Origin: an uncultured Lachnospiraceae bacterium
GTDB taxonomy: Bacteria > Bacillota > Clostridia > Lachnospirales > Lachnospiraceae
DNA length: 64,000 nt
Reading direction: 5' to 3'
Assembly: GCA_900319245.1 (NCBI GenBank)
Contig: ONNQ01000006.1
Location: 1 to 64,000 of the forward strand
A model generated the notes under the pieces. That model saw only the letters and a program-made list of their open reading frames with translations, made no database searches and was not told the origin of the DNA. The position numbers were made by a program, and so were the translations under genes. How positions within the stretch are numbered: position 1 is the stretch's first letter; each line of letters begins with the position of its first letter. Of this stretch, positions 16,965 through 25,823 are shown piece after piece.

Positions 16965-17849
16965 TTACCAGCAAAGCACCTCATGCCCTGTCTCTGTCAC
17001 CAGCACCTGGATCTCCCATTGCGCGGAAGGCTTTCCGTCTCTGGTATAGATGGTCCAGCCATTCTTGTCGTCCTGGTAGATGTCGTCGGTTCCCATGTTG
17101 ACCATGGGCTCAATGGTAAAGACCATACCGGGCACCATCAGCATCTCCTCGCCGGGCTTTGACACATAGCTGACGAAGGGATCTTCATGGAATTCGAGCC
17201 CGCATCCATGGCCGCCGATCTCTCTGACAACTGTATAACCATTCTTGACAGCGTGCGCATGCACCTTGCTTCCCATATCGCCGAGGAAGGTCCACGGGAT
17301 GACGTTCTCAAGACCGATCTCTACGCACTCCTTGGTGACCTGCACCAGTTTCCGCTTTTCTTCCGAGACGTCGCCGATCATGAACATGCGGGAGGAATCC
17401 GAGAAATATCCTCTGTAGATCGTGGAGCAGTCGACGTTGATAATGTCGCCGTCCTTCAGGATATGCTTCTCATCCGGAATGCCGTGGCAGACTTCTTCGT
17501 TGATCGAAGTGCAGACGCTCTTGGGAAATCCTTCATAATGGAGCGGCGCCGGAATCGCATTCATAGAAACAGTCGTCTCATAGACGATCTTGTCAATTTC
17601 CTCGGTGCTCATACCGGCACAGATTTTCTCCGCCACGGCGTCCAGGCACGCCATATTGACCTTGGCGCTGTCTTTAATGCCCTGGATCTGCTCCGGCGTC
17701 TTGATGAGACTCCTGTCCGGCGTTATATGTCCCTTGAGCTGGAAGGTCTTGATCTTATCATCAAACCGCATGTGGCAGTTCTTGTACTTCTTTCCACTGC
17801 CGCACCAGCACGGATCGTTTCTTTCAATCTTAGCTGCAAAATGGATCAT
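16965..17849 (-). CDS. map: Methionine aminopeptidase type I with N-terminal SEC-C motif
   Basis: The enzyme removes the initiator methionine from nascent proteins. The 294-residue protein starts with a zinc-binding SEC-C motif (NDPCWCGSGKKYKNCH; C14, C16, C25, H26). The pita-bread aminopeptidase domain follows with its metal ligands: two Asp in INVDCSTIYRGYFSDSSR, His in GGHGCGLEFHE, and Glu in FTIEPMV and WEIQVLV. I use ATG at 17849 because this gives the usual SEC-C start; the AAGGA site is rather far (about 13 bases), and the frame is open upstream to 17930. The SEC-C form is typical of Clostridia. Confidence 0.92.
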   Translation of the reverse strand: MIHFAAKIERNDPCWCGSGKKYKNCHMRFDDKIKTFQLKGHITPDRSLIKTPEQIQGIKDSAKVNMACLDAVAEKICAGMSTEEIDKIVYETTVSMNAIPAPLHYEGFPKSVCTSINEEVCHGIPDEKHILKDGDIINVDCSTIYRGYFSDSSRMFMIGDVSEEKRKLVQVTKECVEIGLENVIPWTFLGDMGSKVHAHAVKNGYTVVREIGGHGCGLEFHEDPFVSYVSKPGEEMLMVPGMVFTIEPMVNMGTDDIYQDDKNGWTIYTRDGKPSAQWEIQVLVTETGHEVLCW

Positions 17850-17979
17850 AAATTTAGAAACTTCCTTTATTCTATATTGTTTGTTGTTTGGCGAATGCTC
17901 GCACAACAAGTATGAAAGCTTTTGGGACAATTGTCAAGCAAGGAGCGCACCGGCAGACAAAGGTGTGTCCATACAGGAC

Positions 17980-18022
17980 AAAAATTCCCGGCAGGCACGC
18001 TCATCCGTGACCGCCGGGAATA
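17980..18022 (-). terminator. Terminator of the transketolase pair
   Basis: Arms ATTCCCGGC/GCCGGGAAT with an inner CACG/CGTG pair, followed by TTTTT on the minus strand, 44 bases after the tktB-like stop. Confidence 0.88.
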
Positions 18023-18065
18023 TGACCCTTCTTCCCTTCTGTCCGATTGCAAAGAACAGAGGGTT

Positions 18066-19007
18066 TTATTTCTTGATGAACTCTATTGTCTCGGCAAAGA
18101 TGCCGTCCGCGTCAAGATGATAGAAAGCCAGTAGTTCATCCGCCTCGCCGGATTCTCCGAATGTGGAAAGGCCGACTCTCTTCACTCTTGTGGGAAGCTT
18201 GTCGCACAAAAGCTCTGTGACAGCGCTTCCGAGTCCGCCTACCGCAAATCCCTCTTCTACAACCAGCACCTTGCCGGTCTTTGCCGCAGAGCGCAGGATG
18301 ATCTCCTCGTCAAGGGGCTTGATCGTGCAGATATTGATCACGTCCGCCTTTACGCCGGCCGCACGCAGCATGACATCCGCCTTCAGGGCGCTGTCTACGC
18401 AGAGGCCTGTCGTCACGATCGTCACATCGCTGCCGCTTCGAAGGAGCTGGCCTTTGCCAAACTCAAATTTATACTCCGGGTAATCGTTGATGACCGGAAC
18501 AGCCAGTCTGCCCAGACGGATATAGACAGGTCCGTCGATCTCGACCGCCTTTCTGACGGCTGCCCTCGCCTCGACGTCATCGGAGGGAGACATGACGACC
18601 ATATTGGGCATCATGCGCATCAGTGCGATGTCTTCAAGGCACTGATGGCTGCCGCCGTCCGCGCCTACGCTCACGCCCGCGTGGCTTGCGCAGATCTTGA
18701 CGTTGAGACCGGGCAGGCAGATCGAATTGCGGATCTGCTCAAAAGCGCGCCCTACCGCGAACATAGCGAAAGAACTCATAAAGGGGATCTTTCCCGCTGC
18801 CGCAAGTCCGGCAGCTACTGCCGCCATATTTCCTTCCGCGATACCGCAGTTGATGAATCTGTCAGGGAATTTTTTAGCAAAAATCGATGTCTTGGTGGAA
18901 CCGGACAGGTCCGCGTCTAGGACAACGATGTTCTTGTTCTCTTCTCCGAGCTCCGCGAGTACCTCTCCGTAGCTCTGTCTGGTTGCGATCTTCTTTATCT
19001 GCGGCAT
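18066..19007 (-). CDS. tktB: Transketolase, C-terminal subunit
   Basis: The 313-residue protein covers the pyrimidine-binding and C-terminal domains of transketolase (DLSGSTKTSIFAKKFPDRFINCGIAEGNM; the catalytic-dimer Glu lies in GIAEGNM). With its partner it transfers two-carbon ketol groups in the non-oxidative pentose phosphate pathway. Split transketolases are common in Clostridia. It overlaps the N-terminal subunit gene by 13 bases, so expression is coupled. A terminator follows. Confidence 0.92.
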   Translation of the reverse strand: MPQIKKIATRQSYGEVLAELGEENKNIVVLDADLSGSTKTSIFAKKFPDRFINCGIAEGNMAAVAAGLAAAGKIPFMSSFAMFAVGRAFEQIRNSICLPGLNVKICASHAGVSVGADGGSHQCLEDIALMRMMPNMVVMSPSDDVEARAAVRKAVEIDGPVYIRLGRLAVPVINDYPEYKFEFGKGQLLRSGSDVTIVTTGLCVDSALKADVMLRAAGVKADVINICTIKPLDEEIILRSAAKTGKVLVVEEGFAVGGLGSAVTELLCDKLPTRVKRVGLSTFGESGEADELLAFYHLDADGIFAETIEFIKK

Positions 19008-19831
19008 AATTCTTCTCCTATCCTTTCCAGATCCTGCATGGCGACCTTGTATTCCTCAGCATTGGTGGATTTTCCGTGCCAGCCGACTTGGTTCTCCATA
19101 AAGGAGACGCCTTTGCCCTTCACCGTCTTGGCAACGATGCATACAGGTCTGTCCTTCACTTCGCGCGCTTCTTGATAGGCGGCCCGGATCTTGTCAAAAT
19201 CATGACCGTCGATATTGATGACGTGCCATCTGAAAGCCTTGAACTTCTCGTCGATGGGATACGGGCTGTTGACGTCCGTGATCGCGCCGTCGATCTGCAG
19301 ATTGTTGTTGTCCACCAGTGCGACCAGATTGTTAAGTCCATGGTTGGCTGCCAGCATAGCGGCTTCCCAGACCTCACCCTCTTCTATCTCTCCGTCTCCG
19401 AGAATGGTATAGACTCTCCAATCCGCCTTGTCCATTTTGGCGGCCAGCGCCATTCCAACTGCCGCGGAAAATCCCTGTCCCAGGGAGCCCGTGCTCATCT
19501 CAAGACCGGGCAGATGGTGCATGGAGGGATGTCCCTGCAGGTCAGAATGGAACTTTCTGAGCGTCTTTAACAGATCGACAGAGAAATACCCTCTCTGTGC
19601 CAAAACAGAGTACAGGGCCGGCGCCGCATGGCCCTTGGAGAGCACAAAGCGGTCCCTTTGCGGATCCTTGGGGTTTTCCGGATCCACATTCATCTCTTCA
19701 AAATAGAGATAGGTCAGGATATCTGTGCAGGAAAGCGATCCGCCGGGATGTCCCGATCCCGCCTCGTTCGTTGACGTAATCACGCCTTTTCTTACATCAT
19801 TTGCATGAATCTGTAGTTGCAAGTTGTTCAA
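18995..19831 (-). CDS. tktA: Transketolase, N-terminal (TPP-binding) subunit
   Basis: The 278-residue protein carries the thiamine diphosphate domain. SGHPGGSLS (26-34) and SKGHAAPALY (65-74) supply substrate-binding His residues, and GDGEIEEGEVWEAA (145-158) to NNNLQIDG (175-182) is the TPP/metal motif. It needs the C-terminal subunit encoded directly downstream. The start has AAGGAGG upstream. Confidence 0.92.
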   Translation of the reverse strand: MNNLQLQIHANDVRKGVITSTNEAGSGHPGGSLSCTDILTYLYFEEMNVDPENPKDPQRDRFVLSKGHAAPALYSVLAQRGYFSVDLLKTLRKFHSDLQGHPSMHHLPGLEMSTGSLGQGFSAAVGMALAAKMDKADWRVYTILGDGEIEEGEVWEAAMLAANHGLNNLVALVDNNNLQIDGAITDVNSPYPIDEKFKAFRWHVINIDGHDFDKIRAAYQEAREVKDRPVCIVAKTVKGKGVSFMENQVGWHGKSTNAEEYKVAMQDLERIGEELCRR

Positions 19832-19876
19832 ATCATACCTCCTTTTGGTATATGTGATGGCATGCCTTTTCGCCGC

Positions 19877-20689
19877 CTACCTTACATAGAATTCCTCCGC
19901 ATCCTCAAGACGAATGCAGGCCAGCTGTGCCCGCCCTGCCGCCGCGCGGATCCCGGGATCCGGATCATCGCCGCACGACAAAAGCTTAGCGCCGCAGTCC
20001 AGGTCTACAAACTTCTCTCCATGAAAGATCTTGTTTCGTTTGGTCTGCCGCGGCTTTCGAAACGGCCAGTTCTTCTCCGCCTTCATTCTGGTAAAAAAGT
20101 AGTCCGTGATCGTATGTCCGCAGAGCAGGCAGTGATATTTCTGTGCGCCCTTATATTCCGCAAACGGATTCTCCCGCAGGAGCAGCCGCCGCCAGACCGC
20201 GTCCTTGCGCCGCAGACGTGCCTCTAAGGGGCTGTATTCTATATCATAATAATACGGATAGGCGTGCGCCAGCATATAATGCTTGTCGCCATCCCTGACG
20301 TCAAAGCTGAGCGGCAGATCTGTGACCCATTTGCGGATCTCCCACTGCCTCAGTCTGTCCAGTTTCGAAAACTCCTTCCAGGTCCCTGCGCCGCGGTTAT
20401 TGACCAGCCAGTTGACCGCGATCGGATTGTCGTCAAGTCCCTTCCCGCTGATTTCCATCATCGCCTGAAACATCTCTTCGTGGTTGCCTTTCAGGCAATG
20501 CACCCTGTCGCTCGATCTGTCCAGGTGCATAACAAATAACAGGGTTTCAAGAGGATATGTGCCCCAATCAATATAATCGCCGAGCAGATACAGTTCATCC
20601 CCTTTTTCCGGGGCAAACCGGATCTTGGTCAGCATCTTTTGAAATTGCGGCAGTGCGCCATGTAAATCTCCGATCACATAGGTTGACAA
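19877..20689 (-). CDS. Metallophosphoesterase (PP1-like serine/threonine phosphatase fold)
   Basis: The 270-residue protein has the calcineurin-like metal motifs GDLHG (7-11), GDYIDWG (37-43, the usual GDxxDRG with Trp for Arg), and GNHE (68-71), plus His residues in LAHAYPY and CGHT. The closest group by pattern is the bacterial PrpA/ApaH-like phosphatases. The start is TTG at 20689, with GGAG upstream, and overlaps the cpsB-like stop by 16 bases. Coupling to a phosphotyrosine phosphatase suggests dephosphorylation linked to the polysaccharide locus, though the substrate is unknown. The Arg-to-Trp change may affect phosphate binding. Confidence 0.82.
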   Translation of the reverse strand: MSTYVIGDLHGALPQFQKMLTKIRFAPEKGDELYLLGDYIDWGTYPLETLLFVMHLDRSSDRVHCLKGNHEEMFQAMMEISGKGLDDNPIAVNWLVNNRGAGTWKEFSKLDRLRQWEIRKWVTDLPLSFDVRDGDKHYMLAHAYPYYYDIEYSPLEARLRRKDAVWRRLLLRENPFAEYKGAQKYHCLLCGHTITDYFFTRMKAEKNWPFRKPRQTKRNKIFHGEKFVDLDCGAKLLSCGDDPDPGIRAAAGRAQLACIRLEDAEEFYVR

Positions 20690-21387
20690 AACAATCTGTT
20701 CTCCGTTTCTTCTATCTTGCGGGCAATCTCTTCGCCTTCCTTTTGCCTGATAAACGCCATCGCCTGCGCCAGGTTGGGCGGCCGGCTCGTGAGATTGTGG
20801 CAGTCGCTGCCAATGATCACCCGGCCCGCTTCCTGTCTCAAAAGGGTTCTGCAGAAATGACGCGTCATGCCAAACTTCAAAAAGCTTCCCGCATTCATCT
20901 GGATCGTCACCGGAAGGTCCATGACCCGATCCCAGATTTCCCTGTCCTTCTGAAAGCCCGTATATCGCTCTACATGGGCAAGGATGACCTGCAGTCCCCG
21001 CCTCTGTATCAGATCCTTTGTATCTTTATACACTTCGTCCGTCCACTGTTCGAAGGGCATTTCAAGCAAGAGAATACTGGTGCCCTCCACACACAGTTTC
21101 GGCGTGTGTTCCGCCTTTCCCATGCCCCGGAAATAGTAAGCCTCCGCGCCGACACGCAGCGACGGCAGATCCTTTCTTTCATCCAGAAGTGCCTTCACCT
21201 TCCTGCAGCTGGCCTCTCTTCTCTCCAAAAAACCGCTGACCCCGGTCCTGTGCGCATAAAAATGGGGGGTGGCATAGACCAATGTCACTCCCGAAGCTGC
21301 TTCCTTTTCGAGCATTTGTTCAGTCATCTGTATATCTTTACTGCCGTCGTCAATGCCCGGCAGTATGTGGGTATGAAAGTCGATCAT
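20674..21387 (-). CDS. cpsB: CpsB/YwqE-type tyrosine-protein phosphatase (PHP fold)
   Basis: The 237-residue PHP-family protein has metal-binding motifs DFHTHILPGIDDGS (2-15), TPHFY, AHVERY and GSDCHN. CpsB homologues remove phosphate from the BY-kinase tyrosine cluster and so control capsule export. I use ATG at 21387 with GGAGG nine bases upstream; the open frame extends to 21468 without a ribosome site. It lies downstream of the kinase/co-polymerase pair, which fits this role, but a terminator separates it from the gene for the secreted protein. Confidence 0.88.
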   Translation of the reverse strand: MIDFHTHILPGIDDGSKDIQMTEQMLEKEAASGVTLVYATPHFYAHRTGVSGFLERREASCRKVKALLDERKDLPSLRVGAEAYYFRGMGKAEHTPKLCVEGTSILLLEMPFEQWTDEVYKDTKDLIQRRGLQVILAHVERYTGFQKDREIWDRVMDLPVTIQMNAGSFLKFGMTRHFCRTLLRQEAGRVIIGSDCHNLTSRPPNLAQAMAFIRQKEGEEIARKIEETENRLFCQPM

Positions 21388-21442
21388 AATCTGTCTCCTC
21401 CCCTTTATCTTACACGCACGATCGCTTCGAAGCAATAAGAAA

Positions 21443-21473
21443 GGCGGTACGGAAACGTATTTCCGCACCGCCG
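21443..21473 (-). terminator. Terminator of the secreted fibronectin-like gene
   Basis: Stem GGCGGT-CGGAAA with TTTCCG-ACCGCC, 4-base loop, followed by TTTCTT on the minus strand. Confidence 0.8.
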
Positions 21474-21518
21474 GTTCTATTCAGCTGTACAACTGCATAG
21501 TAACATAATCACTCGTGA

Positions 21519-22175
21519 TTATTTGGCTTTTACTGCTGTGACCGCAGAAGAAGCGCCCCAGTAAGTCTTTCCGTTCTTGACTGCATAAGGAACAACCTTG
21601 ATGTAGTAGGTCTTACCTTTTACAACAGAAATAGGCTTATTTGTGTAGTTCTTCTTGACGAGGATCTTCTTGGCATTGCTCATATTCTTACTGGTAGAAT
21701 AATAGATCGCATAACCGGTCACACCTGACGTCTTAGGTGTTTTTACCCTGATCGTCTTTGTAGTGGCTGTCGAATATGTAGGCTTTACAGCTCTTACATA
21801 ACGATAGTGCATGGTTGACCATGCGCTCTTCTTGCCATTCTTTCCGATCGCTCTGACACGGATGTCATACAGACCGTTGTGCTTCAGAGTCAGTGGATAG
21901 GAAGTAGAAGTCGTGGTTTTGGTTACCCAACCGCTCCTGCCACTTGCTCTGTACTGAATCTGGTACTGAACGGCATTCTTTCCCGTATACTTGACGGTTG
22001 TTTTGCCATTCCATCCATTCACAGTACTGCTGCGGCTTACTATAACCGGATCCGGATCAACGTCACCGCCGCCCGGGGACTTGTTGTCCGCTGCCATAAC
22101 AGCCATTGAGGATGCAACGATCATAACAACTGCCAGGCACAAAGCCAGAAGTCTCTTGATGTTTTTCATCTCCAT
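21519..22175 (-). CDS. Secreted protein with two fibronectin type III-like domains
   Basis: The 218-residue protein has a signal peptide (1-30, ASSMAVMAAD) and two beta-rich segments: KTTVKYTGKNAVQYQIQYRASGRSGW and VTGYAIYYSTSKNMSNAKKI with YYIKVVPYAV. These have the strand pattern of Fn3-like domains found in clostridial surface proteins. ATG at 22175 follows a perfect AAGGAGGTG. It sits between the BY-kinase and phosphatase genes of the polysaccharide locus. No catalytic motif is seen; a role in surface attachment is possible. Confidence 0.72.
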   Translation of the reverse strand: MEMKNIKRLLALCLAVVMIVASSMAVMAADNKSPGGGDVDPDPVIVSRSSTVNGWNGKTTVKYTGKNAVQYQIQYRASGRSGWVTKTTTSTSYPLTLKHNGLYDIRVRAIGKNGKKSAWSTMHYRYVRAVKPTYSTATTKTIRVKTPKTSGVTGYAIYYSTSKNMSNAKKILVKKNYTNKPISVVKGKTYYIKVVPYAVKNGKTYWGASSAVTAVKAK

Positions 22176-22247
22176 TGGTTTACGTTCACCTCCTTTCCCG
22201 ATTATTTGTATAGTAGCAGCCTGTTGACAGACTGTAACTATCATTCC

Positions 22248-22976
22248 TTATTCTCCGGTATAGTATTTGCCGGAGTAATATTTGCGATATCCATGAGAGT
22301 AATACTTGTTGTAATAGCCGCCCTTGGAATCGCTCACACGATTGAGCACAATGCCAAGCAGCGGACAGCCGGCTCTTTCGAGCTGATGCACCGCTTCCTT
22401 GACCAGCGCGCGAGGCGTTGAGCCGCCGCGCACACATAGGATTGCGCCGTCACACAGATTTCCAATTCGCTCTGCGTCCGATACCATTCCAAGCGGCGGG
22501 GCATCGACGAACACATAACGGTACTGTTCACCCATGGTCTTTAACAGTTCCTTGAACTTCTTGTTATCCAGAAGCATGGAGGGGTTAATGATATTCTCTG
22601 CATTGGGCAAAAGATCCCCGTTTTCAAGGTCTGTATGGAACAGGACTTCATCCAGTTCCTCATCGCCCGACAGATAGTGGGATAATCCCTTTACATCCTG
22701 TCCGTCGGACCTCTTGATGCCATATTTCTCTACCATCGTAGAGTTTCTCATATCACCGTCGATCAGAACCGTCTTCACGCCGGCTGCTGCCATCTGTTTC
22801 CACAGACTAAAAGAAATAAATGATTTTCCTTCATTGGGTTCGGAACTCACGATCATAATCTTCCGGACGTCTTTTCCGAGGAAATTGACGTTGATCCTAA
22901 GACGGTTGATCGCTTCCTCGATGGCGTAAGGGAGCTCCGGATTGACGCTCATAATGATTTTCTTATCTTCCTGCAT
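22248..22976 (-). CDS. cpsD: BY-kinase (CpsD/CapB-type tyrosine kinase)
   Basis: The 242-residue P-loop kinase has Walker A (SSEPNEGKSF), Walker A' (VLIDGDMRNS) and Walker B (YVFVDAPPLG). The C-terminal tail ends in a dense cluster of about eleven tyrosines in the last 27 residues, the autophosphorylation tail. These cytoplasmic kinases need the membrane protein CpsC for activity and control chain length and export of surface polysaccharide. ATG at 22976 has GAGG eight bases upstream. It follows cpsC after 10 bases. Confidence 0.92.
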   Translation of the reverse strand: MQEDKKIIMSVNPELPYAIEEAINRLRINVNFLGKDVRKIMIVSSEPNEGKSFISFSLWKQMAAAGVKTVLIDGDMRNSTMVEKYGIKRSDGQDVKGLSHYLSGDEELDEVLFHTDLENGDLLPNAENIINPSMLLDNKKFKELLKTMGEQYRYVFVDAPPLGMVSDAERIGNLCDGAILCVRGGSTPRALVKEAVHQLERAGCPLLGIVLNRVSDSKGGYYNKYYSHGYRKYYSGKYYTGE

Positions 22977-22986
22977 CCCGTACACC

Positions 22987-23754
22987 TCACTTCGATCCCT
23001 TTTTCCTGCGTTCCCGCTTTGTCTTCTCCGTCGACTCAAATCCGGCGATCTTGCCTTCCGGAATGACCGTGAGCGGGATCACGCCGAATTCTCTCTCGAT
23101 GTCGTCAGCTGACTTAAACGTATCGTCGAGCAGGAACTGCACTGTGTACAGGCCCAGAACCAGAATCATACCGATCAGGGCGCCCATCATCACATTTCTG
23201 CTCATACTGGGCGAACTGGGGTTGATGGGAATGATCGCGTATTCAGCGATATGCGGTTCCGGCGTCTCCATGAGCTTGGGAAGCTCCTTGACGCCCTTAT
23301 CGGCCAGTGCGTTCGCAATGACCATCGCCTCCTCCGGATCCTGGCTCGTCACCTTGATCGCGATGATTCGTGTGTCTGAGATGACCGAAAGCTGCAGCAT
23401 GCCGGTCAGCTCATTGTAATTATAGGGGAGGGATTGCTCCTCGATCACCGCTTCAATGATCGGCCTTGTCTTTAATAGTTCGACATAGTCCTTGGATAGA
23501 GACTGTCCAATATTGAGGTCTGTCAGATCCACGACGGACTGCGTGGAGGAAGAGACCATATACATCTTGGAGGTCGCTGTATAACTCGGTTTAATGGCGT
23601 AAAAGGTGATCAGTCCCGCAATCAGGGCACCCGCCAGAAAACCTAATACGATAACAATTGCATGTGCTCTAAAGTAATCCAACAGTTCAAGGAGATCGAT
23701 CTCCATCTCCTCGTTCTGCCGTCCCTTAACGTCTATCTCCGTTTGCTGATTCAT
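22987..23754 (-). CDS. cpsC: Wzz/CpsC-type polysaccharide co-polymerase
   Basis: The 255-residue protein has two membrane helices (about 30-55 and 187-207) around an extracytoplasmic region. The Pro-rich PINPSSPSMSRN lies before the second helix, as in chain-length determinants. The cytoplasmic tail is basic. It sets glycan chain length and activates the BY-kinase encoded next. It overlaps the LCP gene by four bases (ATGA). Confidence 0.9.
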   Translation of the reverse strand: MNQQTEIDVKGRQNEEMEIDLLELLDYFRAHAIVIVLGFLAGALIAGLITFYAIKPSYTATSKMYMVSSSTQSVVDLTDLNIGQSLSKDYVELLKTRPIIEAVIEEQSLPYNYNELTGMLQLSVISDTRIIAIKVTSQDPEEAMVIANALADKGVKELPKLMETPEPHIAEYAIIPINPSSPSMSRNVMMGALIGMILVLGLYTVQFLLDDTFKSADDIEREFGVIPLTVIPEGKIAGFESTEKTKRERRKKGSK

Positions 23755-24878
23755 TCCTCAACATTCTCCTCGTCATCCGTGAATTCTTCCTCTATGATCA
23801 TCTGCTCGTCTTCCGTGATCACGTCTTCTGTGATGTCCGAAAGAGCAACAATCTTTCCAAGCACCTCTGCGATCGATGCTTGATCGACATAGAATTCACT
23901 GTGTATCTCACCGTCATCCAGCTGGGTTCCTTCCGTTGACTCTCCGTCAGGCGTCAGGATTCCGACATATTCACAGTCGCGGATCTTCGCCGCGATCTCG
24001 GAAACTGTCTTATCCGGCTGATCTGTTTCCAGTACAGTCCTCAGTTCTTTGTACAAGTCATTGATATATCCCGCATTCTCAGAGATCCGTTCATGAATTT
24101 GCTTGTACATATTCTCCATGTACTGTCTCTGGCGCCGTAAACGGGACCTGTTGGTTCCATCTCCGACCGACATGCGCGCCCGCACAAATTTCTCAGCCTG
24201 CTCATCTGTCAGAAGGATCTGTGCGCCTTTACGCATTGCGGGGTCCAAACTTTGAAGGTCCTCTTCGATTGTGACGCTGACGCCTCCGACCGCATGATTG
24301 AGTGACGGTATATCGTTCATATTCATGCAGTAATAACCGTCAATCGGGAGCCCTCCGAGTAGTTCCGAAACGGTATATACTGTATTGATATTGCGTTCTT
24401 CCTCGTTTCGCCCATACCAATGTGCGGTACAGATCTGCTCCAGCGCAGTGCCAATCTCTTCACCCTTCTCATCGAGAATGGGAACATCCGTGATCGTATC
24501 ACGGTCGATTTGTACAAACCCATACCTGCCGGTATCCGGATTGACCATAAACAGGACCAGAAAATCTGCCAGATCTCCGTTAAACCCCTGCTTCGCCTCC
24601 GGGTTTGCGCCGCTATTATCCGTACCGATCAGCAAATATGTCTCCAGCTGATCTGTATAGGCATATACTCGTTCGTTAAGTGTGAGCTGTGTTTCCTGAC
24701 TCTCTACCTCTTCCTGCGCCTGCCCCCAGCTTCCGCTGTCACCGACGTCCTCCCTTTGCCGGGAGGATCTCTCAAGCATAAAGAGCACCGCGCCAAATAA
24801 GGCAATTGCGAGAGCCGCGGAGAAGCCGCCCATCAAGAGACGCTTCTTGGCACCTCTCCTTTTTCGTGCGTCTTTCAT
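23751..24878 (-). CDS. LytR-CpsA-Psr (LCP) family glycan ligase
   Basis: The 375-residue protein has a basic N-terminus and one membrane helix (13-34), followed by the LCP domain: LIGTDNSG (about 83-90), GDLADFLVLFMVN, DRDTITDVP, GGVSVTIEEDL and the arginines in SRLRRQRQYMENM. LCP enzymes move undecaprenyl-phosphate-linked glycans to peptidoglycan. The C-terminus is a Glu/Asp-rich tail. In this locus it would attach the surface polymer. The gene stands upstream of, and overlaps, cpsC. Confidence 0.9.
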   Translation of the reverse strand: MKDARKRRGAKKRLLMGGFSAALAIALFGAVLFMLERSSRQREDVGDSGSWGQAQEEVESQETQLTLNERVYAYTDQLETYLLIGTDNSGANPEAKQGFNGDLADFLVLFMVNPDTGRYGFVQIDRDTITDVPILDEKGEEIGTALEQICTAHWYGRNEEERNINTVYTVSELLGGLPIDGYYCMNMNDIPSLNHAVGGVSVTIEEDLQSLDPAMRKGAQILLTDEQAEKFVRARMSVGDGTNRSRLRRQRQYMENMYKQIHERISENAGYINDLYKELRTVLETDQPDKTVSEIAAKIRDCEYVGILTPDGESTEGTQLDDGEIHSEFYVDQASIAEVLGKIVALSDITEDVITEDEQMIIEEEFTDDEENVEE

Positions 24879-24985
24879 GATATAACTCCACAGTTTAGAA
24901 TTTACAATTTCGTTTGCATTTTGACAAGCCTATTCTTTTGGGGTTTCACTGCTTTGGTCTAAAAAAGCGCCAGACTCCCCTATAT

Positions 24986-25822
24986 TTAGTTCCATACAGG
25001 GACAAAATGATGGTGCGTGACCCTCTGTTCCACAGGAGGAAGCTGCATATAGTCCCCATATATTCTTGTCAGGAGCTTGTCATAAGCCGCCGGTATATAA
25101 ACTTTGATGTCTTCAAAGTCGGTCAGCACAAGATCTTCGATCTCATCCTCGTAGTAGTAGCTTTTCTCCCAGTTTGCAATATACGTGGCTTTGTAAAGTC
25201 TGGAATCGCTTCCGCGGTATCTCTGCATGATCTCCTCGCGTTCCTGACGGATCTTATTAAAACCGTGGAGAAGCCCCGCACGCATCCTCATCGGAAGATT
25301 GAATAGCATTTTGATCCTGCGCTTTGGAGGCAGCGTCCGATAATACCGCGCGGGAAGCATGTAGGTGATCTTACGATTCAGTGCCCTGACTTCTTTATTC
25401 TGGGCAGCCCGCTCTGCCAGATCCTCCGATGTCTTGTCCAGAATAAAAATATCAACAAAGGGGCCCAGATTGTCGACATCGGGTATGCCTTTGAGTTTGA
25501 GCGTCGCGGTCCGTGAACACACTCTGGAAAAATAGAAATAGTAATACGGAGAAGTATCGCCCGATAACACGTAATAATCGTCCGTCTCTTCGGGCATGAT
25601 CGCACAGAATTTCTCATATGCGTCTCTGGTCATAATAATATCGATATCATCGTCCCACGGAATAAATCCCTTGTGCCTTACTGCGCCGAGCAGGGTGCCG
25701 AATGCGACGAAATAAGGAATATTATGGCGGCCGCAGATATCATGGATCGCTGCCAGCACTTTTTTGACCTCTTCTTTGTATTCGTCTGGTGTGAGCGGAA
25801 CGCCGGTTTGTTTGGAAGCCAT
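24986..25822 (-). CDS. licD: LicD-family phosphotransferase
   Basis: The 278-residue protein has the LicD signature FGTLLGAVRHKGFIPWDDDIDI near the N-terminus. LicD enzymes transfer phosphocholine from CDP-choline (or, in some members, other phospho-groups) to surface glycans or teichoic acids. It starts one base after the wzx stop, in the same operon as TagD and a CDP-glycerol transferase. The choline activation genes lie at 59-63 kb, so phosphocholine is the likely donor group. Family members with other donors exist, so the exact group is inference. Confidence 0.88.
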   Translation of the reverse strand: MASKQTGVPLTPDEYKEEVKKVLAAIHDICGRHNIPYFVAFGTLLGAVRHKGFIPWDDDIDIIMTRDAYEKFCAIMPEETDDYYVLSGDTSPYYYFYFSRVCSRTATLKLKGIPDVDNLGPFVDIFILDKTSEDLAERAAQNKEVRALNRKITYMLPARYYRTLPPKRRIKMLFNLPMRMRAGLLHGFNKIRQEREEIMQRYRGSDSRLYKATYIANWEKSYYYEDEIEDLVLTDFEDIKVYIPAAYDKLLTRIYGDYMQLPPVEQRVTHHHFVPVWN

Positions 25823-25823
25823 C

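Noticed and set aside
16783-16974. A 63-codon minus-strand frame between map and metG
   Set aside because: It is built from the duplicated terminator hairpins and has no ribosome site.
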